Positions 10,627 to 21,473 of a stretch of 64,000 nucleotides of DNA are shown here, piece by piece. The position numbers were made by a program, and so were the translations under genes. The DNA comes from Mesostigma viride (taxonomy: Eukaryota; Streptophyta; Mesostigmatophyceae; Mesostigmatales; Mesostigmataceae): positions 2,893,021 to 2,957,020 of the forward strand of contig RPFO01000165.1 in the NCBI GenBank assembly GCA_009746045.1, given 5' to 3'. Positions within the stretch are counted from its first letter, which is position 1; each line of letters starts with the position of its first letter. The notes below the pieces were generated by a model, which had not been told where the DNA came from, ran no database searches, and saw nothing but the letters and a program-made list of their open reading frames with translations.

Positions 10627-12334
10627 ATATGTTGTTGTTGTTGTTGTGTCCCACGCCGCCCATGGGCAGCAGAGAATCTATAGTGGCCGAGGGCCGGATA
10701 TATTTAGTATCGGTGGTACTATCGGGGCACTGGAACATGGATGGTTGCATCATCGGATACCTTCGCGTGAGCTCACAACGGGGTGTATCCTAGCAATCGA
10801 TCGCACGCCAAGTAGCCTCGATGGAGTGGCATAGGGGGCACATTACCAGATACGACATGGATACTTCCCGGGTGCACGTCGACATGGCCCCCGCCCCGTG
10901 CCTGGCCGGACTCGCAACACGGACCAGCAGTAGTCTCCTCGAGTGCTTGGTGCAGGATGTATGGACCTGGACGTGTGGGGTGGGCCGGGGGGGCCATGGG
11001 TCTGTTTGGTGGCGTGTGGTCGTGGTCAGTCAGGTCGGTCACAGCTACAGTAGTGCATCGCTAGAACGGGGACGCGGGACAGGGCGTGGGTACAAGATGG
11101 GGTGAGCCGTTGCGCGTTGTGGGTGGGCGGATGCAGGTGGGCATGTGGATCTGTGCGTCCGTGGTGGGCTAGAGACGGACGTGGATTGACAGGTGTAGGG
11201 TGTGGTCATGTGTCAGTGGTGGGTGATGGATGGTATGTGGTGGGTGGTAGGGGGGAGGGCTCCCTCTTGGGTGGCGTCAGTCGTGCACGGCTGGTCAGAC
11301 TTGGTCATGCAGGCGTGTGCGGTGCATGGGTGGGGATAGAGAGGGGGTGGCGAGTGAGACGTGCTCGCGGGGGATGTACTACCGATTGTTAGTTGGATAC
11401 AGGGTGGGCTAGGGACAGTCATGCAGGGCAGGATTCATGTACTTTGGGTAGGGACTTCAAGGGTTCACTGGGGGTTAGTTCAAAGTAGGGTTTGGTAATT
11501 CAAGGCGTGTGGTGTGCTGGGAGGGCGGGTGGCGTGGGGGCGGCGTTGTGGGGCGGGGGGTCCGTGGTCAGGTGGACCGTTATGGATGGCATGGGGGTGT
11601 CCGTCACGTAGATGTGGGTGGATGTCGGGAGGGAGCCACGACGGGGGAGGGGGGGGAGTGGGGGGGAGTTAGCAGGGTGGGGTGTGCTTACACTGACATG
11701 TTGTGGGCCCGTCTAGCGCGGCACGAGGACTGGCAGGCATGTCCTATAGGATCTGCGGGCAGTGTACCCTTGGGCCGTCCCTCTGTTTACAGCAATACAA
11801 TCCCTTGTTCAATTAGTGGGGTGGGTGTCAGGATTTTAGATAATCCTGGTTGTGCCCGTTTGCTAGCCCATTTAATGTTGTGGCCAACTTTCTGTAAACG
11901 GGGGAATAATTAGGGATGCGTCCTTAATAATCGCTTCCGCCCACCGTATTTCTGGCCAAGATTGTGAGGGCTAGGTAGTGCTTGCCGTGTCCTTTACGGC
12001 GCTAGTTTTCTTATTGAAAACAGTTGAGTGAGTATACAAGTTAATCCTGTACCTCGGCACTATATACGCATATCATTTATGGACATGCTAGTGGTTGCAT
12101 GAATTTCTACAGTGAACTATTGTACGTTTCTGGCGCTGCCTAGGAGGCGCTGTGGCCTAGTCCCCGCATGCCATAACGTCGTGCCAACTAATGTTGGTCA
12201 CCGTCACTTGTGGTGAAAAGTTTGCTCAATTTCGTACCGTCAGATTTGTAATGGATCAACGGTAGCAAACAGTGTAGCCGCCACTGAAGGACTTTGTCCC
12301 TTCCACATAAGTGACTCATGGTACACGAGAAAAT
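10627..12334. other. Non-coding, G-rich strand-biased block
   Basis: From about 10960 to 11690 the plus strand is strongly G/T-rich, with many GGTGGG and GGGG runs. Open frames there (for example 11102-11392) are composition artefacts. 11700-12334 has ordinary composition and no gene. Confidence 0.5.
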
Positions 12335-12523
12335 TACCTTGTTGGTCCCCATGTGTATGGGTAAGCCCTAGTTGGGTATGGCTGCCTTGTTGGTAGCCTA
12401 AAGCCATGCTCTTGTTGAGTATGCAACAGTCTCTTGTTGAGATTGTGTAGTGGCATTGTTTGCCCAAGCCCATCCTTGTTGGATGGGATTGACCTCTAGT
12501 TGAGGCCTACCTCCTTGTTGGAG
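12335..12523. repeat. Array of nine short hairpins with a conserved T(T/A)GTT loop
   Basis: Nine stem-loops follow one another. Each has a different stem, but the loop is TTGTT in seven and TAGTT in two. Loops start at 12339, 12369 (TAGTT), 12387, 12412, 12434, 12456, 12476, 12497 (TAGTT) and 12515. Examples are GGCTGCC-TTGTT-GGTAGCC, CATGCTC-TTGTT-GAGTATG, ACAGTCTC-TTGTT-GAGATTGT and CCCATCC-TTGTT-GGATGGG. Stems are 3 to 8 bp, spacing is 18-30 bases, and the only imperfections in the longer stems are G-T pairs. The stem sequences are unrelated, so simple tandem duplication does not explain the pattern. Confidence 0.85.
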
Positions 12524-13780
12524 ACCAACCCCAAAGTAATATATTTAATCAACCAAGCAATATTTTGTGGCTGTCATCACATTGGGTAACAAGGGGTCAA
12601 AAAGATCTTTCCTCCTCCACCTTCAATTTTTAACAGTGGGGTGGAGTTGTAATGTTGCTGTATGCGTGATCGAGGCATGCGACGCACGGCTTGGTTATGG
12701 GTTGCATGGATGTTGGGCACAATTAGATGGGGTGGCAGGTGGACAGACAAAGGCATGGGCAGCACATGGGCAATGCAGCTGAGGGTACTCCTTTGTCACT
12801 GGCTCAGGTCTTATCTATGCTGCCTGCAGCTATCTCGTGTTATCAGGTGTTGATAATGTAGCGGTGCGCCCCTCTTTTCCCTGCAATGCGACCCCCGGCT
12901 CACCATGCGGTACTATCTTTAGTGTCCTACAGGGACACGGCTGCTGCGTGGCACTTAACAGTCTGGGGGCGGGGCCGCCCACGTGAGTCGGCGTAGTCGG
13001 GTTCGTGGCCGTTCTGTCACCTGCATACACGAGTGGGGCGGGGTGGCGTGGGGTGGGGGTGGGGGGTGGGGGCTGTGGCGTGTTGTGCATTCGTGGTGGT
13101 GTGGTTGTGTATACTAGATAGTCCATAGGTGGTCGGTTGTACAGTACTTGGGCGGACAGGAGCGGGACACCCTAGACCTTGTAGGGGGGTGACGTTGGTG
13201 GGTTGTAGCGTGGGAAAAGGACTGGATGTGATGGTAGATGGACGCGTCACGGTTGTGGCAACGTAAGGTACCCGTAGCGACTTGGGTTACTACAGTGGGC
13301 CTGAGCATGGTTGGGGTGGGGGTGGGGGGGGAAGGGGGGGTTGCCCCCCCCTTTGCTGGGAGGTGAGGCAGCATCGGGAGGCAGGTGTTTAGAGGCCGGT
13401 GTATTAGTAACGCGGTCGTCATTGTCGGGCAGGGTTGGGGCACAGGGCCGTGGGGTCGCTGGGGACATGGGGTGGTAGAGGGGTGGCGGCTAGGATGCGG
13501 GTTTCTTATCATGCCGTTGTCGGTGTGCTTTTATATTTAGTGCAATGCGTGTGTGGTGCTACGGGGGTGAGCGTCAATGGGTTAGTTATGTGCTCACTAG
13601 GGAGGGTGGGAGACAGCTAGGCATGGGGCAGGGCATGTTAAGTAACGGGTGGGGGGGCAGGGACAGGGATGGTGTGGGGGCATGGATGTTAGGGACGTCG
13701 TTGTGGCTATAGCGGGTAGGTACGGATAGCGTGTGTGTGTGGGTGACATATGGTCGGGCATGGGTGCCGGCACGTGTCTA
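12524..13780. other. Non-coding, second G-rich strand-biased block
   Basis: From about 12960 to 13760 the plus strand again carries dense GGGTGGGG and longer G runs (for example near 13050 and 13313-13340). No gene is supported. Confidence 0.5.
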
Positions 13781-13808
13781 TTAATTAATTAATTAATTAA
13801 GTAATTAA
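13781..13808. repeat. (TTAA)-type microsatellite
   Basis: ATTA/TTAA tetramer run, flanked on both sides by GGGTGCCGGCA (about 13763 and 13809). Confidence 0.8.
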
Positions 13809-14037
13809 TGGGTGCCGGCAGTGCGGGCGCAAGTAGTACATGCGGGCACAGGGCACGAGAGCGAGAACTCAACATATACCGTGGTATCCACCAAACAAAC
13901 CAAAGAATATTAATAAATATATACCCTGCTGCCTTGAACGGCTGCACGACGAAAAAACAAACAAAGAATTTTAAATAAATAAATAAGTAAAGGAGAACTT
14001 TTGCGGATGACTGTAGGTGTAAGTTGGCGATGCCCTA

Positions 14038-14392
14038 GGATCCGGAGACGTCCGTCCTATAGTCAGCGAAAGTTGGTGCGAGAGGTCCCCAGTTCGATTC
14101 CGGTCGGATTCATTTGCAGATCGCGTTTTCTGCGTTTTCCGCGGACCGGCACTGAACGCAAATGGTTTTCACCTTTGCGGCGTGCCAAATCAGAAAATAA
14201 AAGCCGGGGCCCCTACTTGTCGGTCTCCAAACAATCCATCTACTAGGGTAATTCAAAATTCGCCGAGGGCTGCAATTGAGGCCTGAGGGTGCATTAAAAC
14301 TACCAATGCGGGCGGTGCATGCAGTTCGATACAGCCGTACAACCCTATTGTACTGTCGGACCACCGGCGCGGGAATAAAAACTCAACTCAAC
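14038..14392 (+). mobile_element. SINE-like unit with a tRNA-like head and shared retroposon tail
   Basis: A B-box-like AGTTCGATTCC lies at 14091-14101. GGATCCG (14038-14044) can pair with CGGATTC (14105-14111), giving a tRNA-sized 75-base head. The T-stem is mismatched and no clear A box or anticodon arm is seen, so it is not a functional tRNA. About 240 bases later the unit ends with TGTCGGACCACCGGCGCGGG, AATAAA and two CTCAA units (14353-14392), the same tail as at 10565-10626. A tRNA-derived head plus a retroposon tail is SINE architecture, but the head is weak. Confidence 0.35.
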
Positions 14393-14487
14393 GGGGCAAG
14401 GTCCTCGTTACGAACCAGCTGCTATTCTCCAAGCTGCTGTACTTCGGTCAGGCCCACCCACCGGATGAACACACCGTGTCGCGATCT

Positions 14488-14667
14488 AGTCAGTCCTAAC
14501 ATGACAACTACAGTCCCGGTACTGAGGTACCGGCTCATCACATACTGAGTACAGCCACGTGTCCATGCCACGACTGCTCTAGTCCAGCACCGTCCCAGTA
14601 CCCAATTGGGCGCCGGCGGTGCTGGCACGTGTCCACTTAGGCTACAGGCGGGAGACTTAGACTAACT
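14488..14667 (-). repeat. 3' LTR of C2 (180 bp)
   Basis: Matches 23383-23562 over its whole length. Its internal side is preceded (minus sense) by the polypurine tract AAAGTGGG. Confidence 0.85.
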
Positions 14668-15126
14668 CCCACTTTAAGTTTTCTTTGGGTTTCAACAGAA
14701 ACACACATAGCCATCAAATGGACGCAGCCATTCCCAATGCCTTAAAAAACTGTCAGATAACCTACTAGGACCCAAAGGTCACCTCACACATGTACAAGAG
14801 ATGCATTGAAAAGGCCCCATGTCTCAAGCATGGTTTCTTAACTGAGTGAGATGGGTGCTCCAGGCCCCAGCATGTCATGGTCATCCAAACAAGTGTCTCA
14901 CAAAATTTTATTCAAGAAATAACACATTCATCATGTCCCAACTTTCTAGACCAGTGCTTCTCACTGTCAGAAAACTACCCAGCTGCCACTGCAGCCTTTC
15001 AGCTGCAGTATTAGGCAGGGGGTCATGGGCTAACATGTACAACGTGCCAGTCACTTCAGACTGTAACCAGGGTTCATCATCCCATACAAGACCTGGTATT
15101 GTTGGCCTGCTGCTTGTGGCACCTTG

Positions 15127-15767
15127 TGTCAGAAATATTGAGACTTGTAGGTCGAAAACGATAGTGACAATTAAAGATTACGCTTTATTATCATTGCATA
15201 TTAAATCCCGGACTACCACCGTTTGTCCACCAAAACCATGATGTGGCTCCCGGGTGGGGACCATAAGCGTCAGCCATACCTCATGGCTCAGACCTTAGGT
15301 AAGTGCAACGTAGGTTGCGTCTTCCTCTTATGCACAAAGGTGCACAAAGAGTGAGTGCTCGACAGGCTGGCACAAAGATTGCGTAGCTTATCTGAAATGT
15401 GCTGAGAATGCGTTACGCTAGCCAGATTCCGTTAACACTCTCTAGTCGAGTAGTACGACTGAATAGTACGCTAGCTATAGGTCGTAGGACCCTGAACGTA
15501 CAAGTCTTGATATAATGTGCCGGTTCTCGTAGCTTCGGCACTAATATCTTAGTCACTCCGTGACCAAATCATGAGCCGTAACATGACACGTGCTCACTGT
15601 CCCAACACTGCATAATACTTTGCCGATATTAATTATGGCCACAAATACGGCAGGCGGGTGCGATTATTAGGGACGCAACCCTAATACCTCCGTTTACAAT
15701 GGATGGCCTATATGAAATATATTAACGGCAGGCAGTTGGGCACACAGGGTGAACTTCACCCCTGACA
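15127..15767 (-). repeat. LTR of the nested non-autonomous element (left copy, 3' LTR)
   Basis: 641 bp, TG...CA termini, same as 16631-17271 by eye. Contains no coding sequence. Confidence 0.9.
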
Positions 15768-16630
15768 CCCCCCTTGCACAATGCCTAAAGTGAAGACACT
15801 ATGCAGGTACAATAGGGCCAACAGTTTCTCCCCGCTCAATTCAGGCAAGAGCCTAAAAAGCTGGGTGGGGCAGCCAGGTATAAACTGGCTCTCACACACC
15901 CCTTGTTCAACTTAAGCCGGTACACGCTCTGGTAAATCCAATGGTATCAAAATGCCCCCCTTGTTGGGTAGTTGGTAGGACTTTCTAGGTATAATAACCA
16001 GCACATTCCCCTTACCCAGGAAGCTTGATCACGATGAACCAATGTACCCATTGGGCATGAACATAAAGGAGAATTAAGACATGCACAAGCATGCCAACGC
16101 GGGGCACAATGCGCCCCCCCCCATGCTTTCAAAAGGATAAGCAATAACCAAAAAGGGCATCGGAATCAAAAAATTCCGACCTCTTCATTTCCATAGACAG
16201 CGCTGGCTTCTCGGCTCCGGGATCCCCGATGCCGCCGGCTCAATTCGCATAAAGATCGAGCACTTAAAACTCGAGCGAAACAGCGCCTTCCAACCGCACC
16301 CAAAAAAGATAACCACAAAGCTCGTTTTCGGCTCACGTTCGCTCCTGGCATGGATTGAACTTGGATCTTCTGTAGCGCCAGCCTTCAATCGGCATGTCTG
16401 CCGCAGCTGCACTCACGAAATCTGGTGCTTTTGCTGGAATCAGGAAATATATGGCCCAGCGGCTCTGTAGGCCGCGGCCGACTGGCCTCTTCCAGGCCGA
16501 GTGTGCGGCTTGCCAACAACAATGCCGCGAACTTCCGGGTAATATTCCATGACGTTACTTGCGTATCTCGCTAATTCGTAGCATGTCACGTTCTTCATCT
16601 TAACCCTAAGGTTTTTCTGTAATGGTTTTG
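15768..16630 (-). other. Internal region of the nested LTR element, hairpin-rich and non-coding
   Basis: No gag or pol. Short hairpins cluster at 15843-15854 (AGGC/GCCT), 15872-15890 (AGCCAG/CTGGCT), 15958-15968 (CCC-TTGTT-GGG), 16039-16054 (CCAATG/CATTGG), 16080-16093 (CATGC-ACAA-GCATG) and 16101-16117 (GGGGC/GCCCC). The remaining frames are under 80 codons and lack domains. Confidence 0.6.
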
Positions 16631-17271
16631 TGTCAGAAATATTGAGACTTGTAGGTCGAAAACGATAGTGACAATTAAAGATTACGCTTTATTATCATTG
16701 CATATTAAATCCCGGACTACCACCGTTTGTCCACCAAAACCATGATGTGGCTCCCGGGTGGGGACCATAAGCGTCAGCCATACCTCATGGCTCAGACCTT
16801 AGGTAAGTGCAACGTAGGTTGCGTCTTCCTCTTATGCACAAAGGTGCACAAAGAGTGAGTGCTCGACAGGCTGGCACAAAGATTGCGTAGCTTATCTGAA
16901 ATGTGCTGAGAATGCGTTACGCTAGCCAGATTCCGTTAACACTCTCTAGTCGAGTAGTACGACTGAATAGTACGCTAGCTATAGGTCGTAGGACCCTGAA
17001 CGTACAAGTCTTGATATAATGTGCCGGTTCTCGTAGCTTCGGCACTAATATCTTAGTCACTCCGTGACCAAATCATGAGCCGTAACATGACACGTGCTCA
17101 CTGTCCCAACACTGCATAATACTTTGCCGATATTAATTATGGCCACAAATACGGCAGGCGGGTGCGATTATTAGGGACGCAACCCTAATACCTCCGTTTA
17201 CAATGGATGGCCTATATGAAATATATTAACGGCAGGCAGTTGGGCACACAGGGTGAACTTCACCCCTGACA
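16631..17271 (-). repeat. LTR of the nested non-autonomous element (right copy, 5' LTR)
   Basis: Second copy of the 641-bp repeat, followed by the target duplication CCTTG at 17272-17276. Confidence 0.9.
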
Positions 17272-20200
17272 CCTTGGTCAGTGCATCTGCAGCATTGTCC
17301 TTGTCCCTGACGTGGGCTTTAGACTCCAGGTACTTGCATTCCTGTTTTAGCACAATCCAATCCAGGTCCGAGTGTACAGCCAAAGGATTGGCAAGGAAAG
17401 AGATGATAGATTGAGAGTCAGTCAGCAAATGTGCTTTCACTCCTGCAGAGCTACCAGCCTGGTGTTGGAGCCAGACCAGCAAGTGATTGAGATACCTTGC
17501 ATGCAAGACAGAAGATACCACAGCCCTGCATTCAGCTACATTGCTACTCACAGCTTTCCTCTTGTGCAATCTACTGAACCAGGAGACTAGTGACTTCTTC
17601 CCACCTTGGTTATGCAGGAAAAACAATCCAGCCTCTCTGGCTTGAACCTTGGTAACTACCCTGGACTCCATTGAACTATCCATCATGCACGTGATGTGAA
17701 TGGGAGTAAACAGGTCCAGTGAGTGAAGCATCAAAGGTGGACCATCATGCAACAACTGCTTGATTGCCCGTGCTCCTACCTCCTGTAGTACCTCATCATC
17801 TACCCTGCTCACAAAAGCCAGGTGGGGTGCACATGTAGCACATAGCCAACCAAGCTTGCCTCTAATGGTAGGGCACATGTCAGGGGTGATGTGAACAGGC
17901 AGGACATCCAGACAAGACTTAATGTATTCAGCAGAGGCCTGCATGGAACAAACCCAGCTGCCCTGCTGCTGCAGCAACTCAAGCATCATGCCACAGAACT
18001 TGACTGGCTCCTTGCCCAGCTCTAGCTGCTTGCCAATCTCAAAACTGGCAGACACCTGAGCTATGAAAGCATCCACTGCAGCTCTAGGACCTGAGATTAA
18101 CTGATCATCCCCATGCCAGACAAACATCATCATTCCATCAGGGTGTGGGATGACAAACAGGCAAGGGTCAATGTCATCATAGGTGGCCCCTAGCTTCATG
18201 AATACCTCCTGTGCAGACAGCCTAAAAATTTTTGGAGCTGACTGCAACCCTTCAACCCCCAGGTTTGGCCTCAACAAGGGTTGAACAATATCCCTGTGCC
18301 ACACCTTAGGAGTATTCACCACGTATACCTGGCCTCTCCAGACCTGCTGTGCTATGGCAGGGTCCCCCTTTAGAAAGGCTCTTTTGATATCTGTGGCTTT
18401 ACACACATAATCCTTCCCTGTATTAAGCTGATGCAAAAACAAGGAAAGCAACACCTTGAGAGACGTTTGCTGAATACCAGGAGTATAAAGCTCAGCCTCT
18501 GTCAGCTCTGTAGAGCCCCTGAACTCAGTAACACATGGCCTAGCATGGAAAATGGGTGGTCCCCCATCAGCCTGAGGTTTATGCTTGCACACAAACTTTA
18601 ACCTTAGCTTCTTGGCTCCAGCTGGCATGGCATCAAGAGGAGTCACAGGTGGTGTGTGTGTGGGACTACGTGCATCTGGAACAACCCACTCCTCCCTGGC
18701 TTTGGTAAAAGCCTCAAGCCACTTAAGAAACCCAATCTGCGTCTGGCAGTCCCGTACAATATCATCATAGGACAGGGGAGACATGGATGCAACATCCCAT
18801 CTACCAAGCCCAAACGCTGAAGGGTGTAGCTTTTGAGAGTGTATGAGGTCCTCCACACACGGTTCCTGACCTGGGAGGTACTTGGGCTTAACTGCATTGA
18901 TGGCAGCATCCAACCCAGTGCTAATCTGGCTCAAAGGGATTTTAAAATGATCTAGAGGCACCTGTCCTACCCCTGCCACACTCAACCTCCCAGCTGAGAT
19001 GACAACACCAGGGTAAGATACAAAAGGTTCCCCTAACAGGGCATTCCCTGAGTAACCCTCAACCACCTGAAATGGAGTGGGCATACCCAAGATTTGAATG
19101 TTCACCTGACCTTTGACCTGCATTTTGGTTTTGCCTGAAAAATCTGACACTCTAGCCCATGGTGAGGCCTTCATTTTCAGACCAGATACAGCTGCTGCAC
19201 TGATGATACTCACCTGTGCTTGGGTGTCTACAGCCAAAATACTAGGATCTTGACCTGCATCCCCTACAGCATTGACTTGTGCTGCACCTGTTGACACAAC
19301 TGCTTTAGTGTTGTGTGCCTTGTGCAGGGCCTTAAGAATCTCAGCAAATGACTTCCTGGGAACGACAGGATCTGCTCTATTTTGTGACTCCTCCAGGTGT
19401 GAGGGAGGTGCTACCTGCTGCTCACCCTGTGCACCGTCCTCCTGCCCAGGTGGACTATTGGGTTGTAGTGGGGCTGCACTACTGAGGAACACAGGAGCTT
19501 CAACTGTGGTACTAGTGCTTGCATCAATGACGTCCTTAGCCAATTCATTGGGTGAGATCAATCCACCAGACTCCTGCTCTGAATCCATGTCCAAGAATTC
19601 TACCCCTGACACGTCTGCCAGTGGTGGGTAATAAAGCTTGAGTCTATGCTTGCTGACCACACGCTCTCTGTCATGTTGTATAGTGACTGCAGTCCCTTCT
19701 TCATGAATTTTGGTGACTACAGCTGGACCGTGCCATCTGGCAGAGTGTGCTCTTCCTCTGTCACCCTCTCTGAAAAACAACACATGGTCCCCCACTTCAA
19801 ACACAGGCCTGGCATTATTTTTGTCTTTCTTTGCCAGCAACTTGGCTAAGTGCTGCCTTTGTGTGTTGTAGTGAGTGTGTACCTCTGAAGCATAGCTGCC
19901 TGACTGAAGGCCAGTTGGGGTGATTTCCCCAAAAGGTGAGGACATTATTGGTTTGGCGTTTAGCTGGGTAGTCACCCCTGCTGCCCAAGATGCCCTGTCA
20001 GCATAGCTACCAGAGTCAGCCAACCTGGATGGCATTTTTCTTATCACATCCCTGATGGCTCTCATGGTACGTTCTACCAACCCCTGACGTTCATGATCTT
20101 GAGCCCCAGACACTTCTATCTTGGGCAGGTCATTCCTGTCCTGGATGCAGAGAAACTGCTGGTCCAGCATTACTTTTTCAACGGGGTGAAAACGTGCCAA

Positions 20201-20390
20201 GGCTATCTGTAAAGCTCTGTGCAGCTGCTCTTTATCCATCCCAGGCAGGGGCTCCACTACCACAAACCTTGACCAGGCATCCTTATGACTAGGTAGTATA
20301 CCGTGTCCTTCACCACGTGTATAACATCCCCAACCAGTTTGCCTCTAGCCAGTGGTGGTGTGGCCACATGCCATTTTTTGGGCTTAGGAG
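17198..20390 (-). CDS. C2 pol: integrase core, retropepsin-like domain, reverse transcriptase, RNase H
   Basis: One 1021-codon frame runs from 20263, and the integrase start extends to 20390 across a frameshift near 20310. Integrase acidic residues: HKDAWSRF (upstream), MLDQQF (~34) and GLVERTM (~64). An SH3/chromo-like tail follows (SARWHGPAVVTKI...KHRLKLYY, ~175-212). At ~344-410 comes a protease-like fold, AVDTQAQVSII with NALLGEPFV, where the usual DTG glycine is Gln. Reverse transcriptase: TDIKRAFLKGD (~624) and VWHGDDQLI (~715), with HGDD in place of YVDD. RNase H: CMMDSSM, AECRAV, LLTDSQS, then DNAADALTK. Usual Copia order is protease-integrase-RT; here protease follows integrase. The last ~25 residues before the stop at 17198 derive from the nested LTR (17198-17271). 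Confidence 0.85.
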
Positions 20391-20395
20391 CATAT

Positions 20396-21016
20396 AGTTG
20401 TATGAGAGTGAATGCCACGAATTCCGCCATGGTTCTTGCAGGAAGTTGCCTTTATTAATAACAAGGAAACACAGACGTAAGTCACGTCACTTCCAAGACT
20501 GCACGCAGCACAGACGACAGGGTCGCAGTGCCAAGAGAACGTGCACGCAAGAACTAGCGTCCTAGAGCTACCAAGTCCCACATATAGGTTGCTAGGGACG
20601 CGTCCAAGTATTCAGCTGCACTGTCACAGCTGAACTGTCAATCAATTGATTACACAGACTCTGGCACGCCTTTGGCGCGCAGATCTATCAATTGTCCATA
20701 CGGCTAGTCCTGTGGACCTATCCGGACGTACACTACTCAGCATCAATTGTCTCATAGGTCCTGGCGCGCTACAGCACGCCTACCTATCAATTGACCATCA
20801 AGTCCTGTACAAGTCCTGTCAACGTCCTGCGGACTATCAAAGTGACACTTGTACATCCTGTGTCCGTACGCGCCCACAGTGGCGCGCCGGGTACTGTCGG
20901 CACAGCCTAGGAAACGTCATAACTTTTACGTTCCTTAACCAAATGAGGCGTTCAAGGTGCCGTTGGAAAGAGCGTAACAATCTCTATCCATCTAACGTAA
21001 ATCCTTTACGTTAACT
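20396..21016. mobile_element. ~620-bp interspersed repeat, copy A, inserted in C2
   Basis: The block starts AGTTGTATGAGAG, ends TTTACGTTAACT and is flanked by a 5-bp target duplication CATAT (20391-20395 and 21017-21021). A nearly identical 618-bp copy lies at 28945-29562. Near the right end is a perfect hairpin TAACGTAAA-TCC-TTTACGTTA. On the minus strand an AATAAA lies near the 3' end. No ORF. Removing it rejoins the C2 integrase zinc finger to the catalytic core. Size, 5-bp duplication and poly(A)-like signal suggest a solo LTR with unusual AGTT...AACT termini. A DNA-transposon relic is the alternative. Confidence 0.8.
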
Positions 21017-21435
21017 CATATATCTGACATTGCTCACAGTGCTTACGTACGTGCCTGCACATCTGTTCCAGATCATGGCCTTGTATTTTATTGGCTAGCC
21101 TTTCAGCCACAGCCTCATGGCCCATAACCTTGTGCAGTTGCTCTGCTAGAGCACCATACGTGATTACCTTTTCTGCTGCTGCACTAAGGGAAGCTATGGT
21201 GGGGTCACGCATCATGTGTGACAGTGTCATGTCATATGCCACTTCCCAATCCACATCATCACACTCAGGCAACACTTGGCAGACAGAAGGTAACAGGAAA
21301 CCATTTGTGAAAAATGGTGAGGGTAGCTTACAGGAGTCTCCCTGGTCTGCCGCCCCCGCGCGGTTGTAGCGCCCTGGCGTGGTCTTGTTGTGCCTGGGTG
21401 CCGTGCAGCGCGCTCCTGCTGCTGTTGGTGGCTGC

Positions 21436-21473
<38 letters not shown>

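Larger units (their letters stand above)
15127..17271 (-). mobile_element. Non-autonomous LTR retroelement nested in C2
   Basis: Two apparently identical 641-bp direct repeats (15127-15767, 16631-17271) with TGTCAG...CTGACA termini flank 863 bp of non-coding DNA. The 5-bp target duplication CCTTG stands at 15122-15126 and 17272-17276. On the minus strand a polypurine tract (AAGGGGGG) directly precedes the 3' LTR. No gag or pol is present, so it resembles LARD/TRIM-type elements mobilised in trans. It sits in the last codons of the C2 RNase H frame. Skipping it and one target copy lets that frame run on past 15126 to a natural end. The C2 ORF otherwise reads into the LTR to a stop at 17198. 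Confidence 0.9.

Noticed and set aside
11102-11392. Plus-strand Gly/Trp/Arg-rich ORF in the G-rich block
   Set aside because: Composition-driven open frame (GTGGG words) with no domain and similar opens in other frames.
12335-12523. Series of transcription terminators
   Set aside because: The stems lack following U tracts and the context is eukaryotic. The conserved loop is not a terminator feature.
14038-14112. Possible tRNA gene
   Set aside because: The acceptor halves pair and a B box is present, but the T-stem has mismatches and no convincing D arm, A box or anticodon arm could be drawn. Kept only as a SINE-like head.
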